Below the pieces are notes generated by a model. That model saw nothing but the letters and a program-made list of their open reading frames with translations. It was not told the origin of the DNA and searched no databases. Shown one piece after another: positions 1-8,039 of a stretch of 35,825 bases of DNA. A program made the translations under genes and the position numbers. How positions within the stretch are numbered: position 1 is the first letter of the stretch; each line of letters starts with the position of its first letter. Source of the stretch: JAWUVP01 sp034112285 (GTDB lineage: Bacteria > Pseudomonadota > Gammaproteobacteria > JABDGN01); contig JAWUVP010000009.1 of the NCBI GenBank assembly GCA_034112285.1, positions 1 to 35,825 of the forward strand, read 5' to 3'.

Positions 1-180
1 GCTGCTATGGCAGCTAGAAATTCAAACTCCTGTTTGAAAACCTTTTATGAAAACCTTGTTGCCAGAGGTAAGAAAAAAATGGTCGCCCTAGTCGCCCTTA
101 TGCGAAAAATCCTGGTTATTGCTAATGCCAGACTTAAAGAAGCCTTTAATTCACCGGAATTCAAAGTTTTTGAGACATAG
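1..180 (+). pseudogene. IS110-family transposase, C-terminal end (partial)
   Basis: An open frame enters from the left edge and stops at TAG 178-180, giving 59 residues. The stretch GKKKMVALVALMRKILVIAN followed by ARLK resembles the C-terminal end of IS110/IS116/IS902-type transposases, where a K-x-A-L-x-A-x-M-R-K-x-L motif is common. The front of the gene lies outside the window, so I cannot tell whether the element is intact. It sits beside decayed repeats and a broken kinase gene, which fits an unstable accessory region. Confidence 0.7.
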
Positions 181-189
181 TTGATCTCA

Positions 190-340
190 TTAATTACATT
201 GTGTTCTAAGATAAATATTGACCTGCGCCCTCGGGTGCGCGTCGCTACACTCCCCGCAACGATGACATGGGAGGGAAGGTCATGATTTAAAACATTCTTA
301 GTCGTATTTTGTGCTTTCTGTTTTAAAGTGTGTGGGCTCT
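190..340 (+). repeat. Decayed right half of the MITE-like repeat
   Basis: This stretch follows the second half of the element at 27159-27441. Shared modules in the same order are a 'gacctg..ctcgggtgc.cgtcgctac' block, a 'gggaaggtcatgatttaaaa' block and a 'gt.gtattttgt' block. The terminal 'gcgtacgccctg' is no longer recognisable. It has no coding potential and fills most of the gap between the transposase remnant and the kinase pseudogene. Confidence 0.6.
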
Positions 341-431
341 TTGATTCATGATTTTTTCTCCTTCCTTAATCTTACTTTAATCTAAGCATGCTTTAATTAT
401 TACGAAGATAAAAACAAGATGAATTACGCTA

Positions 432-1256
432 ATGACCTATAAGCCTCTTTTTAAATGTTCAAGTTGTGATGTTCCCCCCACACGTATTGAAATAGATGAT
501 ACAGAATCTTGGGTGTGTATTTCTTGTGAGGGTAAGAATCAGGCGCCAATTATTCGTCCAGCAAAACGTGCTCGGGGCGGTATTTCCAGCGACCACTCTC
601 AAGTTATCGATCTTATCACCCTGTAAAAAGCACAAACAAATTACTTTCCAAATATGTAAGCGACAAGCTGAAAGAAAGTTGGCTTTTTTTCAAAAAGTTT
701 ATCCTGAATGTAAAGCTAAGTTATATTTATTTAAGCAGCAGTATAAAACTTACCGTTTAGTTTTACCTTTTTTTCAAGGACAAGAGCTTGATGCAGCATT
801 GCGTGACGCATCCGTGGCTGAACAAAAAAACATTTATAAACTGGTATTAACGGAGTTACAACGTATTCATGGACATGGAATAGCCTTAACGGATTTGTCC
901 TCGGCAAATATTTTAGTTAGCCTTGAAAATAGGAAGGTATACTTTGTTGATGGTGGGAATCATGTCAGTGTTGATAGCGGCTACCCAGGATACTTACCTG
1001 CTTTAACTGCTGAACAAAAAACAAGATATAAAAAGGGAAGCCCTCACATGCCACCAGAGTATTGGGATCCAAATAAAAGCGCAAATATATCCAGTATGGA
1101 CATATTTACTTTTGTTTATTTACACGGTTTTTTTTAAGAAACAATAGCAAGAGGGTGAATTACGAATTCCCACCTTGCTTGGTAACACATGCTCAATCAA
1201 TCAATCCAGCGCAAAGACCCCCTATAGAGGCTTTTCTAGCGTTGCTCCTTGAATAA
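432..1256 (+). pseudogene. Zinc-ribbon plus protein-kinase-like gene, two frameshifts
   Basis: The gene starts at ATG 432. The first frame gives a zinc ribbon (C9-x2-C12 and C29-x2-C32) and stops at 626. Kinase-like sequence continues one frame over from about 620 to 1137: a catalytic loop with HGIALTDLSSAN (Asp and Asn kept), a DFG equivalent VDGGN, and an APE equivalent PPEYW. This frame stops at TAA 1135-1137, directly after a run of eight T. Back in the first frame the sequence continues with a segment ending NPAQRPPIEAFLALLLE, which reads like kinase subdomain XI, and stops at TAA 1254-1256. A complete but degenerate kinase fold of about 270 residues is therefore spread over two frames, with breaks near an A5 run (about 622-626) and in the T8 run (1128-1135). 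Both ligand positions and the catalytic Asp survive, so the decay looks recent. Substrate unknown; a host-directed kinase is inference. Confidence 0.65.
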
Positions 1257-1261
1257 GGGGA

Positions 1262-1475
1262 AGTGGGCTGTCATTGTGAGAAGCGCCGCGCATCACAGGC
1301 ACAGTTAATCTTCTGAAGTAGATTAAACTCCCAGCCTCATCTTACCGCTTGAATCTTGCGCAACTTGCAAAACGTATTTTTTCTCAAACGAACAAATTTA
1401 GTAACAATGGACATTTTTTACTCGTTCGGGAAGTAATATCACTCATGACGACGAAGTTATAGCGCGTACACCCTG
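1262..1475 (+). repeat. Decayed copy of the dispersed repeat family
   Basis: Positions 1270-1320 resemble the 110-bp tandem unit at the right end of the window (gtcattgtgagaagcgccgc, then a 'cacag' block). Positions 1462-1475 read gcgcgtacaccctg, one base away from the right end of the MITE-like elements. The region between is eroded. The rest of the gap up to 1550 is AT-rich and I see no gene in it. Confidence 0.5.
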
Positions 1476-1550
1476 CAAGACGCGACAAAACATTAAAAAG
1501 TTAATTTTGTCTTAATATTACACGGCTATAGTTAATACTTTCTGTAAAGG

Positions 1551-4500
1551 TTGATGTTTTTCATGTTTTCACCTGTAAACTCAAAAGGAAGTCTGCGTCC
1601 TCCGCGACCTCCTTACCCTCCGCTACCTGCACCGGCTGCAGAGATTGTCGTTGTGTGGAGTCTTAACGCAATCTTGTGTATTCCTGATGCAAAAAACCTG
1701 CCGAGAGCTGGAGCCTATGTTTGCAAGCTACCAGGGCTAGAGGATTCTTTGCACAACGGGCGGTTTATTCGCAAAGTAGCGTGGTGGCGATTGGTTTTTA
1801 CTGTGTTAAAAAACTGTGGCGTTACTTGCGTGTTAGCTCCCACACAAGTAGAAAGCCTTAACAGAAACAGAGAATATGCCAATTGTGTACGTTATCTTAA
1901 GGATGCCTTCCCAGAGCTGCAGATACCTTTATTAACGCCTAATAGCACTAATGATTTGGAGAGTATACGACGCGCGAAAAAGGTGTTTTGGGTGAAAGCG
2001 TCTAGTGAGCGTGAAGGTGAACTTGAAGGTGAGGCTGCTGAATGCATTAATGCAACAGATAGGCTGGCGCATTTGTTCCTGGTATTGGGACATCCCATGG
2101 TTGTCCAAAGAGCATTAAGCCAGATTAATGAGAGCCTGTGTGTAGAAGGCTCATGTTTAGATATTGGAGAGCTTGAGTCATTCTATAAAGAATGGAAGCG
2201 TAACAGAACGTTTAGCGGATCTGATTTTTCACTATGTTATGATAGGAAGGACCTTTTGAAGATTGGAGAGGAGCTTGTAGCTAATGCGTCTAGCTTGGCT
2301 ATTGCTAAGTCCACGCCCTTTGAAAGGAAAAGCTTTAACAAGACTTTGAGAGCGCCGCTTAACAATCTGCGGTTACGAGCGCTCTCTTCATTTCAAGCAA
2401 GGGAATATTTAAAAACACTAGTAGAGTTTGCTGACTGTTATACGGGTATAGACAAGACTAAACCTGTTTTATTAATAAGCGTGTTAGAAAAGCAATTGAA
2501 TATACCGCGCTATGAAAAATGGAAGCGTTTAGTGGTAAATGAGGGGACGTTAACATCTGATGATTTTTCAGTATTTTTGTGTTCTCTGAAAAAGATGATA
2601 CTTCAGTTGGCAGCTGAAGTTGATGCAGATAAAGGAGAGCAAGATTTTTTGCTAATCAAGCCGCGTCTTTTAGCTGTCATTAGGGAGCTTAATGGGCCGC
2701 CAGCGGTGCTTTCTAAGCAAGCAGCAAAAATATATTTGTTCTTGCTTATAACAACCTACACAATGGATAAGAGGGGAATTGAGCCAGCGTCATTGGTAAG
2801 CGTGCTGCTAGCCAAGTTGAACTCAAGGCCTTTCGTAGCCTTGCGAGGATTGATCAAAGAAAAAGGGGGGGAGTTGAGACATGAGGATTTGCGTGAGTTC
2901 ACGGCGTTGCAGTCTGTAAAGCTTTTTGCCAAAGATGTGATAATTGGCTTTATAACTATTCTCTATGAACATTCAACGACAGTAGGCGCTGAGGGAGCAA
3001 GCAAAGCTTTATTTAAGTTGAGAGTTGTGGTTGAAGAAAACTTATTGATAATCCCTCAACCCGTAGCAACTCAATATTTGCGTGACATTATACTGATATG
3101 CGAAAAGGCTATCGGGAGACAGGGGGCGGAACCAGAGGCTTTAATAGATAAATGTATCGCAACATTAAACCTTCCTGATTACGTCAAATTGAAGAGCTTG
3201 GTTACAGAGGGGGGAGAGCCGCTTATACTCGCTGTCGTGTCACAGTTCATGCTGCCGGTGTATGAAAAGTTTAGTTTCGAAGAACTGTTCCGTATGCTTA
3301 GTGAGGTACTTTGTGATGAATTAACTGAAAAAGTGCATCCCTTTGTCTTAAGGGATAATCTTGGAGGACTAGAAAATGACTCAGCACCTCAGCTGAAGCA
3401 ACATTTACAATTATTCATCAATAAATTTACTAAGCATGGCGCTAAATCAGCGTCATTAACTTGTAAGATTCCAGAAATATTGAATCGTCCCCCTTTTCTT
3501 AACTTGAGGCGGGTCGTGGCTGCGGGCAACGCTGAAATTTTCGAGAGTGACGTGTTATCGTTGATGGACTCTCTACCTGAAAATTTCCCCCTAATAGCAA
3601 AGCTGCAAGAGCTTATTGCAGCAGTTTGTGAGGAGACAGATGTCCATCGGGATGCGAGTGAAAAAGGGAACTTAGCAATAATAGCAGCTCAATTTAACTC
3701 GAACTTGGTGAAACTTTCTGACTTTATAATAAAAAGATATTTAATTTCACTTATAAAAATATGTTCAATGCAGAGGGTGGAGGCTGGCGATGGGTTAATC
3801 GACAAGTTGCTTGTAAAATTAAATCTCCCTGACTATAGAGAGCTGAGACACTTATTGTTAAAGAGTGACGCTAAGCTTAGCTACGATGATTTATGCCCAT
3901 TCATGAGTACTTGGCAACAAAACCATAATTTGCAAATATTAATAAGCAATATTATTACAATGCTCTGTATAGGGATACCTGAATCAGAGTGTTCCCCTGT
4001 GATGGCGAGATTTATAACGGTAGAAAATTACTATGGAGAACATAACGTTAAGGGCTCTGAGGCTGTTATAAAAAAATATTTAAGCTCGATTATAAGCATA
4101 TGTGAAAATGATTTTATTGATGAAAGTGCTGAACTTGGAGTCTTGACAGGTGAGTTTCTCAAAGTACTGAACTCAGCTGATTTCACTACTTTGAGAAACT
4201 TGATGCGAACGGATCATCATTATCTTACATTGCCAGATTTGTTGTCGTTGGTTGCCGATTTCGGGGAGAAGCATTTTACGGGTGCTGTCTTTAAAGAAAT
4301 GTTAATCGAAATCGTTGAAACGCTCAATACGGCCTTGCCAGCTACTGCTGGTGATAATACGGTAAGTAATAAATTGTGGCTTTTGCGAGAATCAATTAAA
4401 ACTACTGAGGTGAGATCCAAGTTTCATGTAAAACTATACTTAGAAGATATAATATTATGTTTATATTTTTCAAGAAGCTTTATATCGGAGTTGGAAGCAG

Positions 4501-5183
4501 GGCCTTATTCTAACAAGTCCCGCTTGCATGTAACTCTGAGCAATAAATTTATTGAATTATTAAATTCTCCTCGCTATGTTGGTTTGAGGGCATTAATAAA
4601 AGAAGGTGAGCAGCCGCTTGTCCTTGAGGGTTATTATGACCTTGCCAGGGATATCGAATTGCCTACTTTCTCGCAACAGGAAATCATAGATTTTATAACG
4701 GCAGTTAGTGAGCTCCTTTGGGGCTGGGAGCGTGTGAAATGGATGGAGGATTTACAAAAGAAGAGGCTTGGAGCAGAACCATGGTTACACGCAGAACTTG
4801 TTGGTACTGAGAAGTTAATATATCGTTTAGTGAATTTTAAGCGAATGCTTAGTGGTGAAGGGCGGCGAACGGAAATAACTTTTATGCGTGCAGTAGGTTA
4901 TTTGCGTTCTATATTAGACACGTTTCTTTGTGCGGCACAAGAGTTCTCTTTAAAGCGCATAACAGTTAGGGCTGAGAGAATAAGTTGGCAAAAAAGAAAC
5001 CTAATGCAAATACCGAAAATGGAAGGTTTGCTGAGTCTCTTGCGCTTGCCTTACTACTCAGATTGGAAATTAATCTTAGCGATAAGTCCTATTCAAGCCG
5101 GTGATGTGGTCGAGTTCGTTTATAAATATGATGGTGGGCCCATGGTATGGATTCAACCACCTATTCGTGACGAATACCGGTGA
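1551..5183 (+). CDS. Large helical-repeat protein with degenerate HAD-like head; candidate effector
   Basis: 1210 residues counted from TTG 1551. ATG 1554 and ATG 1563 are alternative starts; an AAAGG at 1546-1550 lies too close to the first two and suits 1563 better. After a proline-rich stretch (17-29), residues 31-190 follow the block order of DUF2608 HAD proteins such as the one at 11850-12851, but the aspartates are gone: VVVWSLNA replaces VVLDDDNT, and HLFLVLGHPMVVQ replaces HIVYMDDVEKLVQ. From about residue 286 to the end there are eight divergent tandem units. Each has a helix beginning YL..LI.IC, then an LN-x-P-x-Y/F-x-x-L-R-x-L anchor. Anchors are at 316, 423, 539, 644, 757, 873, 1004 and 1164. 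There is no signal peptide or membrane segment. I recognise no named family for the repeats. Size, repeats and genomic setting suggest a secreted effector or scaffold; this is inference. Confidence 0.75.
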   Translation: MMFFMFSPVNSKGSLRPPRPPYPPLPAPAAEIVVVWSLNAILCIPDAKNLPRAGAYVCKLPGLEDSLHNGRFIRKVAWWRLVFTVLKNCGVTCVLAPTQVESLNRNREYANCVRYLKDAFPELQIPLLTPNSTNDLESIRRAKKVFWVKASSEREGELEGEAAECINATDRLAHLFLVLGHPMVVQRALSQINESLCVEGSCLDIGELESFYKEWKRNRTFSGSDFSLCYDRKDLLKIGEELVANASSLAIAKSTPFERKSFNKTLRAPLNNLRLRALSSFQAREYLKTLVEFADCYTGIDKTKPVLLISVLEKQLNIPRYEKWKRLVVNEGTLTSDDFSVFLCSLKKMILQLAAEVDADKGEQDFLLIKPRLLAVIRELNGPPAVLSKQAAKIYLFLLITTYTMDKRGIEPASLVSVLLAKLNSRPFVALRGLIKEKGGELRHEDLREFTALQSVKLFAKDVIIGFITILYEHSTTVGAEGASKALFKLRVVVEENLLIIPQPVATQYLRDIILICEKAIGRQGAEPEALIDKCIATLNLPDYVKLKSLVTEGGEPLILAVVSQFMLPVYEKFSFEELFRMLSEVLCDELTEKVHPFVLRDNLGGLENDSAPQLKQHLQLFINKFTKHGAKSASLTCKIPEILNRPPFLNLRRVVAAGNAEIFESDVLSLMDSLPENFPLIAKLQELIAAVCEETDVHRDASEKGNLAIIAAQFNSNLVKLSDFIIKRYLISLIKICSMQRVEAGDGLIDKLLVKLNLPDYRELRHLLLKSDAKLSYDDLCPFMSTWQQNHNLQILISNIITMLCIGIPESECSPVMARFITVENYYGEHNVKGSEAVIKKYLSSIISICENDFIDESAELGVLTGEFLKVLNSADFTTLRNLMRTDHHYLTLPDLLSLVADFGEKHFTGAVFKEMLIEIVETLNTALPATAGDNTVSNKLWLLRESIKTTEVRSKFHVKLYLEDIILCLYFSRSFISELEAGPYSNKSRLHVTLSNKFIELLNSPRYVGLRALIKEGEQPLVLEGYYDLARDIELPTFSQQEIIDFITAVSELLWGWERVKWMEDLQKKRLGAEPWLHAELVGTEKLIYRLVNFKRMLSGEGRRTEITFMRAVGYLRSILDTFLCAAQEFSLKRITVRAERISWQKRNLMQIPKMEGLLSLLRLPYYSDWKLILAISPIQAGDVVEFVYKYDGGPMVWIQPPIRDEYR

Positions 5184-5252
5184 CGAATGATCTTTCGGCC
5201 TGTCTGATCACGCGATACTCGTTAATCATTTTACAGCGCTGTCTTCTCCAGC

Positions 5253-6668
5253 TTAAGCCAAAGCCTCAAAGTGTTTCGCCACAACCGCCGCCACACAACA
5301 CGTCACCTTTTTCACCATAGGAATGTGCAAGAATTCATTCGGCCCATGCGCATTGGACTTGGGGCCTAACACGCCAGTAATTAAAAACTGCGCCTTAGGA
5401 AATTTTTCACCCAGCATACCCATAAATGGAATTGATCCACCTTCTCCCATTGAGACACATTCTGCATTAAAAAAGGCGTCTGAAGCGGCGTCGCACGCAT
5501 TGGCTAGCCATTTGCTTACGGCGGGGGCGTTCCAGCCTGATTCGGCCGCGTCTAAGGTGAATTTCACTTCTGCTTGATGCGGGGGGCTGGTTTCTAGGGC
5601 TATTTTAATAGCCTCGGCCGCACGTGTTGCATTGCAGGTTGGGGGGAGGCGAAAGGCTAAGCGTACTGTGGTTTCAGGGCGTAGCACGTTGCCAGCATTG
5701 GCGATGTTGGGCATGCCATCTAAGCCGGTGACGGCTAGGCTGGGGTGCCAGGTGCGGAGTAATATATTTTCTACTGGGGTTTTGCCACCGGGTTCTACAT
5801 TTTCGTTTACAAAAGGAAAACAGCGGTAGGTTTCATCTTGTAACACATTTGCGGCTACTGCGGCTTGCTCTAAGCGTTGCGTCGGAATGTCGGCCTTGCA
5901 TTCTGGCAGGGTGATTTCGCCGGTGGCGCTATTTTCAATACGGTTTAATACGTCGCGTAAAATGGTAAAGCTTTCTGGCACCACGCCGCCGGCGGCGCCT
6001 GAATGTACGCCTTCGGTTAAAACTTTTACGCTTAAGTCGCCACACACCATGCCGCGTAGTGAGGTGGTGTTCCAGAGTTGCTGGTAGTTGCCGGCGCCGG
6101 AGTCTAAGCAAATGACTAAGCTGGGCTCGCCAATTCTATCTTGCAAATGGTCAATATAGTACGGTAAATCGTAGCTGCCACTTTCTTCACAGGCTTCAAT
6201 GATTATAACGCAGCGGGCATGGGGAATGTTTTGTTCTTGCAAAGCTAGCAGTGCGGTGAGGGAGGCGAACAGGGCGTAGCCATCGTCGGCGCCGCCGCGG
6301 CCATAGAGTTTGTTGTCACGCATAACCGGTTTCCAAGGGCCTAATTCAGGCTCCCAGCCAACCATTTCGGGTTGTTTGTCCATGTGGCCATACATCAAAA
6401 TGGTGTCGTCGTTGTGGCCGGGGACTTCTATAAATAATAAGGGGGTGCGACCGGGTAATTGCAGCACGTCTAGTTGCATATCTTTGGGGGCGTGTTGTTT
6501 GGCCCAGGCAGAAAATTGCTCGATGGCTTGTTGCAAAAAGCCGTTTTGCTCCCAATCGGGGTCGAAGGCGGGGGATTTGCACGGGTTTTTGATGTATTCC
6601 ACTAATTCTGGGATAATGCTTTCATCCCATAAATTGTTGCAGTAGTTTTCGACTTTTTGTGGATTCAT
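5253..6668 (-). CDS. M20-family metallopeptidase (dipeptidase-like)
   Basis: 471 residues. The ATG at 6668 is preferred over one 39 bases upstream because a GAGG lies six bases before it and the protein then begins at a normal N-terminus. Metal and catalytic motifs of the M20 family are all present: YGHMDKQPE (first zinc ligand and catalytic Asp), GRGGADDG (bridging Asp), EACEESGS (catalytic and ligand Glu) and CLDSG (Asp ligand). A dimerisation-domain segment with VHSGAAGG follows, and the last His ligand is probably in the NAHGPNEF motif. M20 dipeptidases of this layout cleave dipeptides or related amide bonds in the cytoplasm; the exact substrate cannot be read from sequence. It is divergent from the LysE-type exporter, with 57 bases between the starts, so peptide breakdown and amino-acid export may be linked (inference). 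Confidence 0.9.
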   Translation of the reverse strand: MNPQKVENYCNNLWDESIIPELVEYIKNPCKSPAFDPDWEQNGFLQQAIEQFSAWAKQHAPKDMQLDVLQLPGRTPLLFIEVPGHNDDTILMYGHMDKQPEMVGWEPELGPWKPVMRDNKLYGRGGADDGYALFASLTALLALQEQNIPHARCVIIIEACEESGSYDLPYYIDHLQDRIGEPSLVICLDSGAGNYQQLWNTTSLRGMVCGDLSVKVLTEGVHSGAAGGVVPESFTILRDVLNRIENSATGEITLPECKADIPTQRLEQAAVAANVLQDETYRCFPFVNENVEPGGKTPVENILLRTWHPSLAVTGLDGMPNIANAGNVLRPETTVRLAFRLPPTCNATRAAEAIKIALETSPPHQAEVKFTLDAAESGWNAPAVSKWLANACDAASDAFFNAECVSMGEGGSIPFMGMLGEKFPKAQFLITGVLGPKSNAHGPNEFLHIPMVKKVTCCVAAVVAKHFEALA

Positions 6669-6725
6669 CGTGCGCCTCGTTCGTTTATTTAATGCGCATT
6701 TTATCATTTTTGACTAGGTTTCACT

Positions 6726-7334
6726 ATGCATTTGTTTTTTGCCGGTATTCTTTTAGGTTTAGGGGTGGCTATTCCGCTTGGGCCGATTAACGTAGAAATT
6801 ATTCGCCGTAATTTATTGTTTGGCACCCGCTCAGGTTTGGCGGTGGCACTGGGGGCCACCTCGGCCGATACCACTTATATTTTGTTGGTGTTAGGGGGGA
6901 TTTTAGTTTTTCTTAACCAGCCTGACATTTTGCGTGTGATAGGAATATTGGGTGCGTTGGTTTTATGTTGGTTTGCTTATAAGTCTTTTACGGCTAAGCC
7001 TATTGAAGATCAGCATAAGTTAGTGCAGCGTGGTTTTTTGCACACGTGGTTGGCAGGTTATTTAATGACGCTGTTAAGCCCAATGACGATTATTTTTTGG
7101 TCATCTATCAGCTCTCAAATTGCCGGCTATGCAGTGGGGCAGCACCATGCGGTGTTGTTGGCGACGTTAGGGGTGATTGTGGGCACGCTGTGTTGGAGCA
7201 TGAGTTTGAACGCGGTGTTGCATTTTACGCGTCATAAAATTAGCCAGCGGGTAATGCGCGGCTTAAATATTGTGGGCGGGGTGATTTTGTTTACCTTTGC
7301 AGGATTGGGGTTGCTGCACAGCTTTATATATTAA
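6726..7334 (+). CDS. LysE/RhtB-family amino-acid exporter
   Basis: 202 residues, almost entirely hydrophobic, with about six predicted membrane segments. The N-terminus carries the family's signature region (GVAIPLGPINVEIIRRNLLFG), with the G-P-x-N-x motif in the first loop. Members export amino acids or similar small solutes across the inner membrane using the proton gradient; the substrate is not predictable here. The start at 6726 has a short AGG seven to eight bases upstream. Its 3' end overlaps that of the IscA-like gene on the opposite strand by 11 bases. It is divergent from the M20 peptidase. Confidence 0.88.
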   Translation: MHLFFAGILLGLGVAIPLGPINVEIIRRNLLFGTRSGLAVALGATSADTTYILLVLGGILVFLNQPDILRVIGILGALVLCWFAYKSFTAKPIEDQHKLVQRGFLHTWLAGYLMTLLSPMTIIFWSSISSQIAGYAVGQHHAVLLATLGVIVGTLCWSMSLNAVLHFTRHKISQRVMRGLNIVGGVILFTFAGLGLLHSFIY

Positions 7335-7674
7335 AACTTTCACCACAGCCACATTCGCTGCTAACGTTAGGGTTGTTATAGCGCAGCACGCGGTTGATGC
7401 CTTCTTGCACGTAATCAATCTGCGTGCCGGCGACAAATAGTAAGTCGGGCTGGTTAACCAACACGGTGACACCATGATGGGTAAATTCAATATCGGTTGC
7501 TAATATTTCTGTGGCATAAGCGGGCACATATTTTTTTTGATTGCAGCCGGCATCTTCCACCCCTAGGCGAAAGGCTACGGCGCCTGGTGTGTTGTTTATT
7601 TTTTGTTGAATAAAGGTGGCGGCCGTTTTTGAGACGGTAATGGCTTGTTGTGTGTTTTTTTGCACAATGCTCAT
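7324..7674 (-). CDS. IscA/HesB-type iron-sulfur carrier-like protein
   Basis: 116 residues from ATG 7674, chosen because a GGAG lies six bases upstream and the ATG overlaps the stop of the preceding gene as ATGA. The A-type carrier fold is clear: FRLGVEDAGCNQKKY corresponds to the first cysteine region, and CGCGESF near the C-terminus carries the other two cysteines. All three cysteines of the family are therefore kept. A-type carriers accept iron-sulfur clusters or iron and pass them to apoproteins. The loop after the first Cys reads NQKKYVPAY instead of the usual SGxxY, so this is a divergent paralogue. It is the last gene of the three-gene iron-sulfur operon. Confidence 0.88.
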   Translation of the reverse strand: MSIVQKNTQQAITVSKTAATFIQQKINNTPGAVAFRLGVEDAGCNQKKYVPAYATEILATDIEFTHHGVTVLVNQPDLLFVAGTQIDYVQEGINRVLRYNNPNVSSECGCGESFNI

Positions 7675-8039
7675 AGGGCACTCCATTGTTGTTTGATTTG
7701 TTGCACGGCTTGTGCTGCGAGTATAGCAGAGCTTTGGCGTATTTGCGGTAAGCCTAAGGCGTCGCTAATGTGAACGGCGGTCAGGGTGGGCAATTGGTCT
7801 AGGGTTTTGTGTGGCAATTGCTCACAGATATATTCACCTGCAGCCACGGTGGTGAGTTTGCCATGGGCTTTGAATTTGGCTTGGGTGATTTTGCCTGCGT
7901 CAATGTGCACGCTGACTTGCAGCACATCGCTTTGCCCAGGGTGGCCTACTTGCAGGCTTAGGTTGGCATGGCTTAGTTGCCCTGCATGCTGGGGGTTTAG
8001 AAACCGCTGTTCTATCGTATCGTTATAAAATCGGCTCAT
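7671..8039 (-). CDS. IscU-like scaffold paralogue lacking the three ligand cysteines
   Basis: 122 residues from ATG 8039 (GGAG six bases upstream; ATGA overlap with the IscS-like stop). Segment order matches IscU: an N-terminal FYNDTIEQRFLNPQHAG, a VSVHIDAGKITQAKFKAHG block, and a C-terminal ALGLPQIRQSSAILAAQAV. At each position where IscU has a cluster-binding cysteine this protein has something else: GHPGQSD replaces GAPACGD, AHGKLTTVAAG replaces the YGCGSAIA region, and IRQSSAI replaces the KIHCSIL region. The Asp of the first motif remains. The frame is intact and the flanking genes overlap tightly, so this is not random decay. It probably cannot assemble a 2Fe-2S cluster in the usual way; an adaptor or regulatory role for the neighbouring desulfurase is inference. 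Confidence 0.8.
   Translation of the reverse strand: MSRFYNDTIEQRFLNPQHAGQLSHANLSLQVGHPGQSDVLQVSVHIDAGKITQAKFKAHGKLTTVAAGEYICEQLPHKTLDQLPTLTAVHISDALGLPQIRQSSAILAAQAVQQIKQQWSAL

Noticed and set aside
7671..8039. IscU-like gene as a decaying pseudogene
   Set aside because: The frame is intact, has its own ribosome-binding site, and overlaps both neighbours by ATGA, which suggests it is kept under selection.
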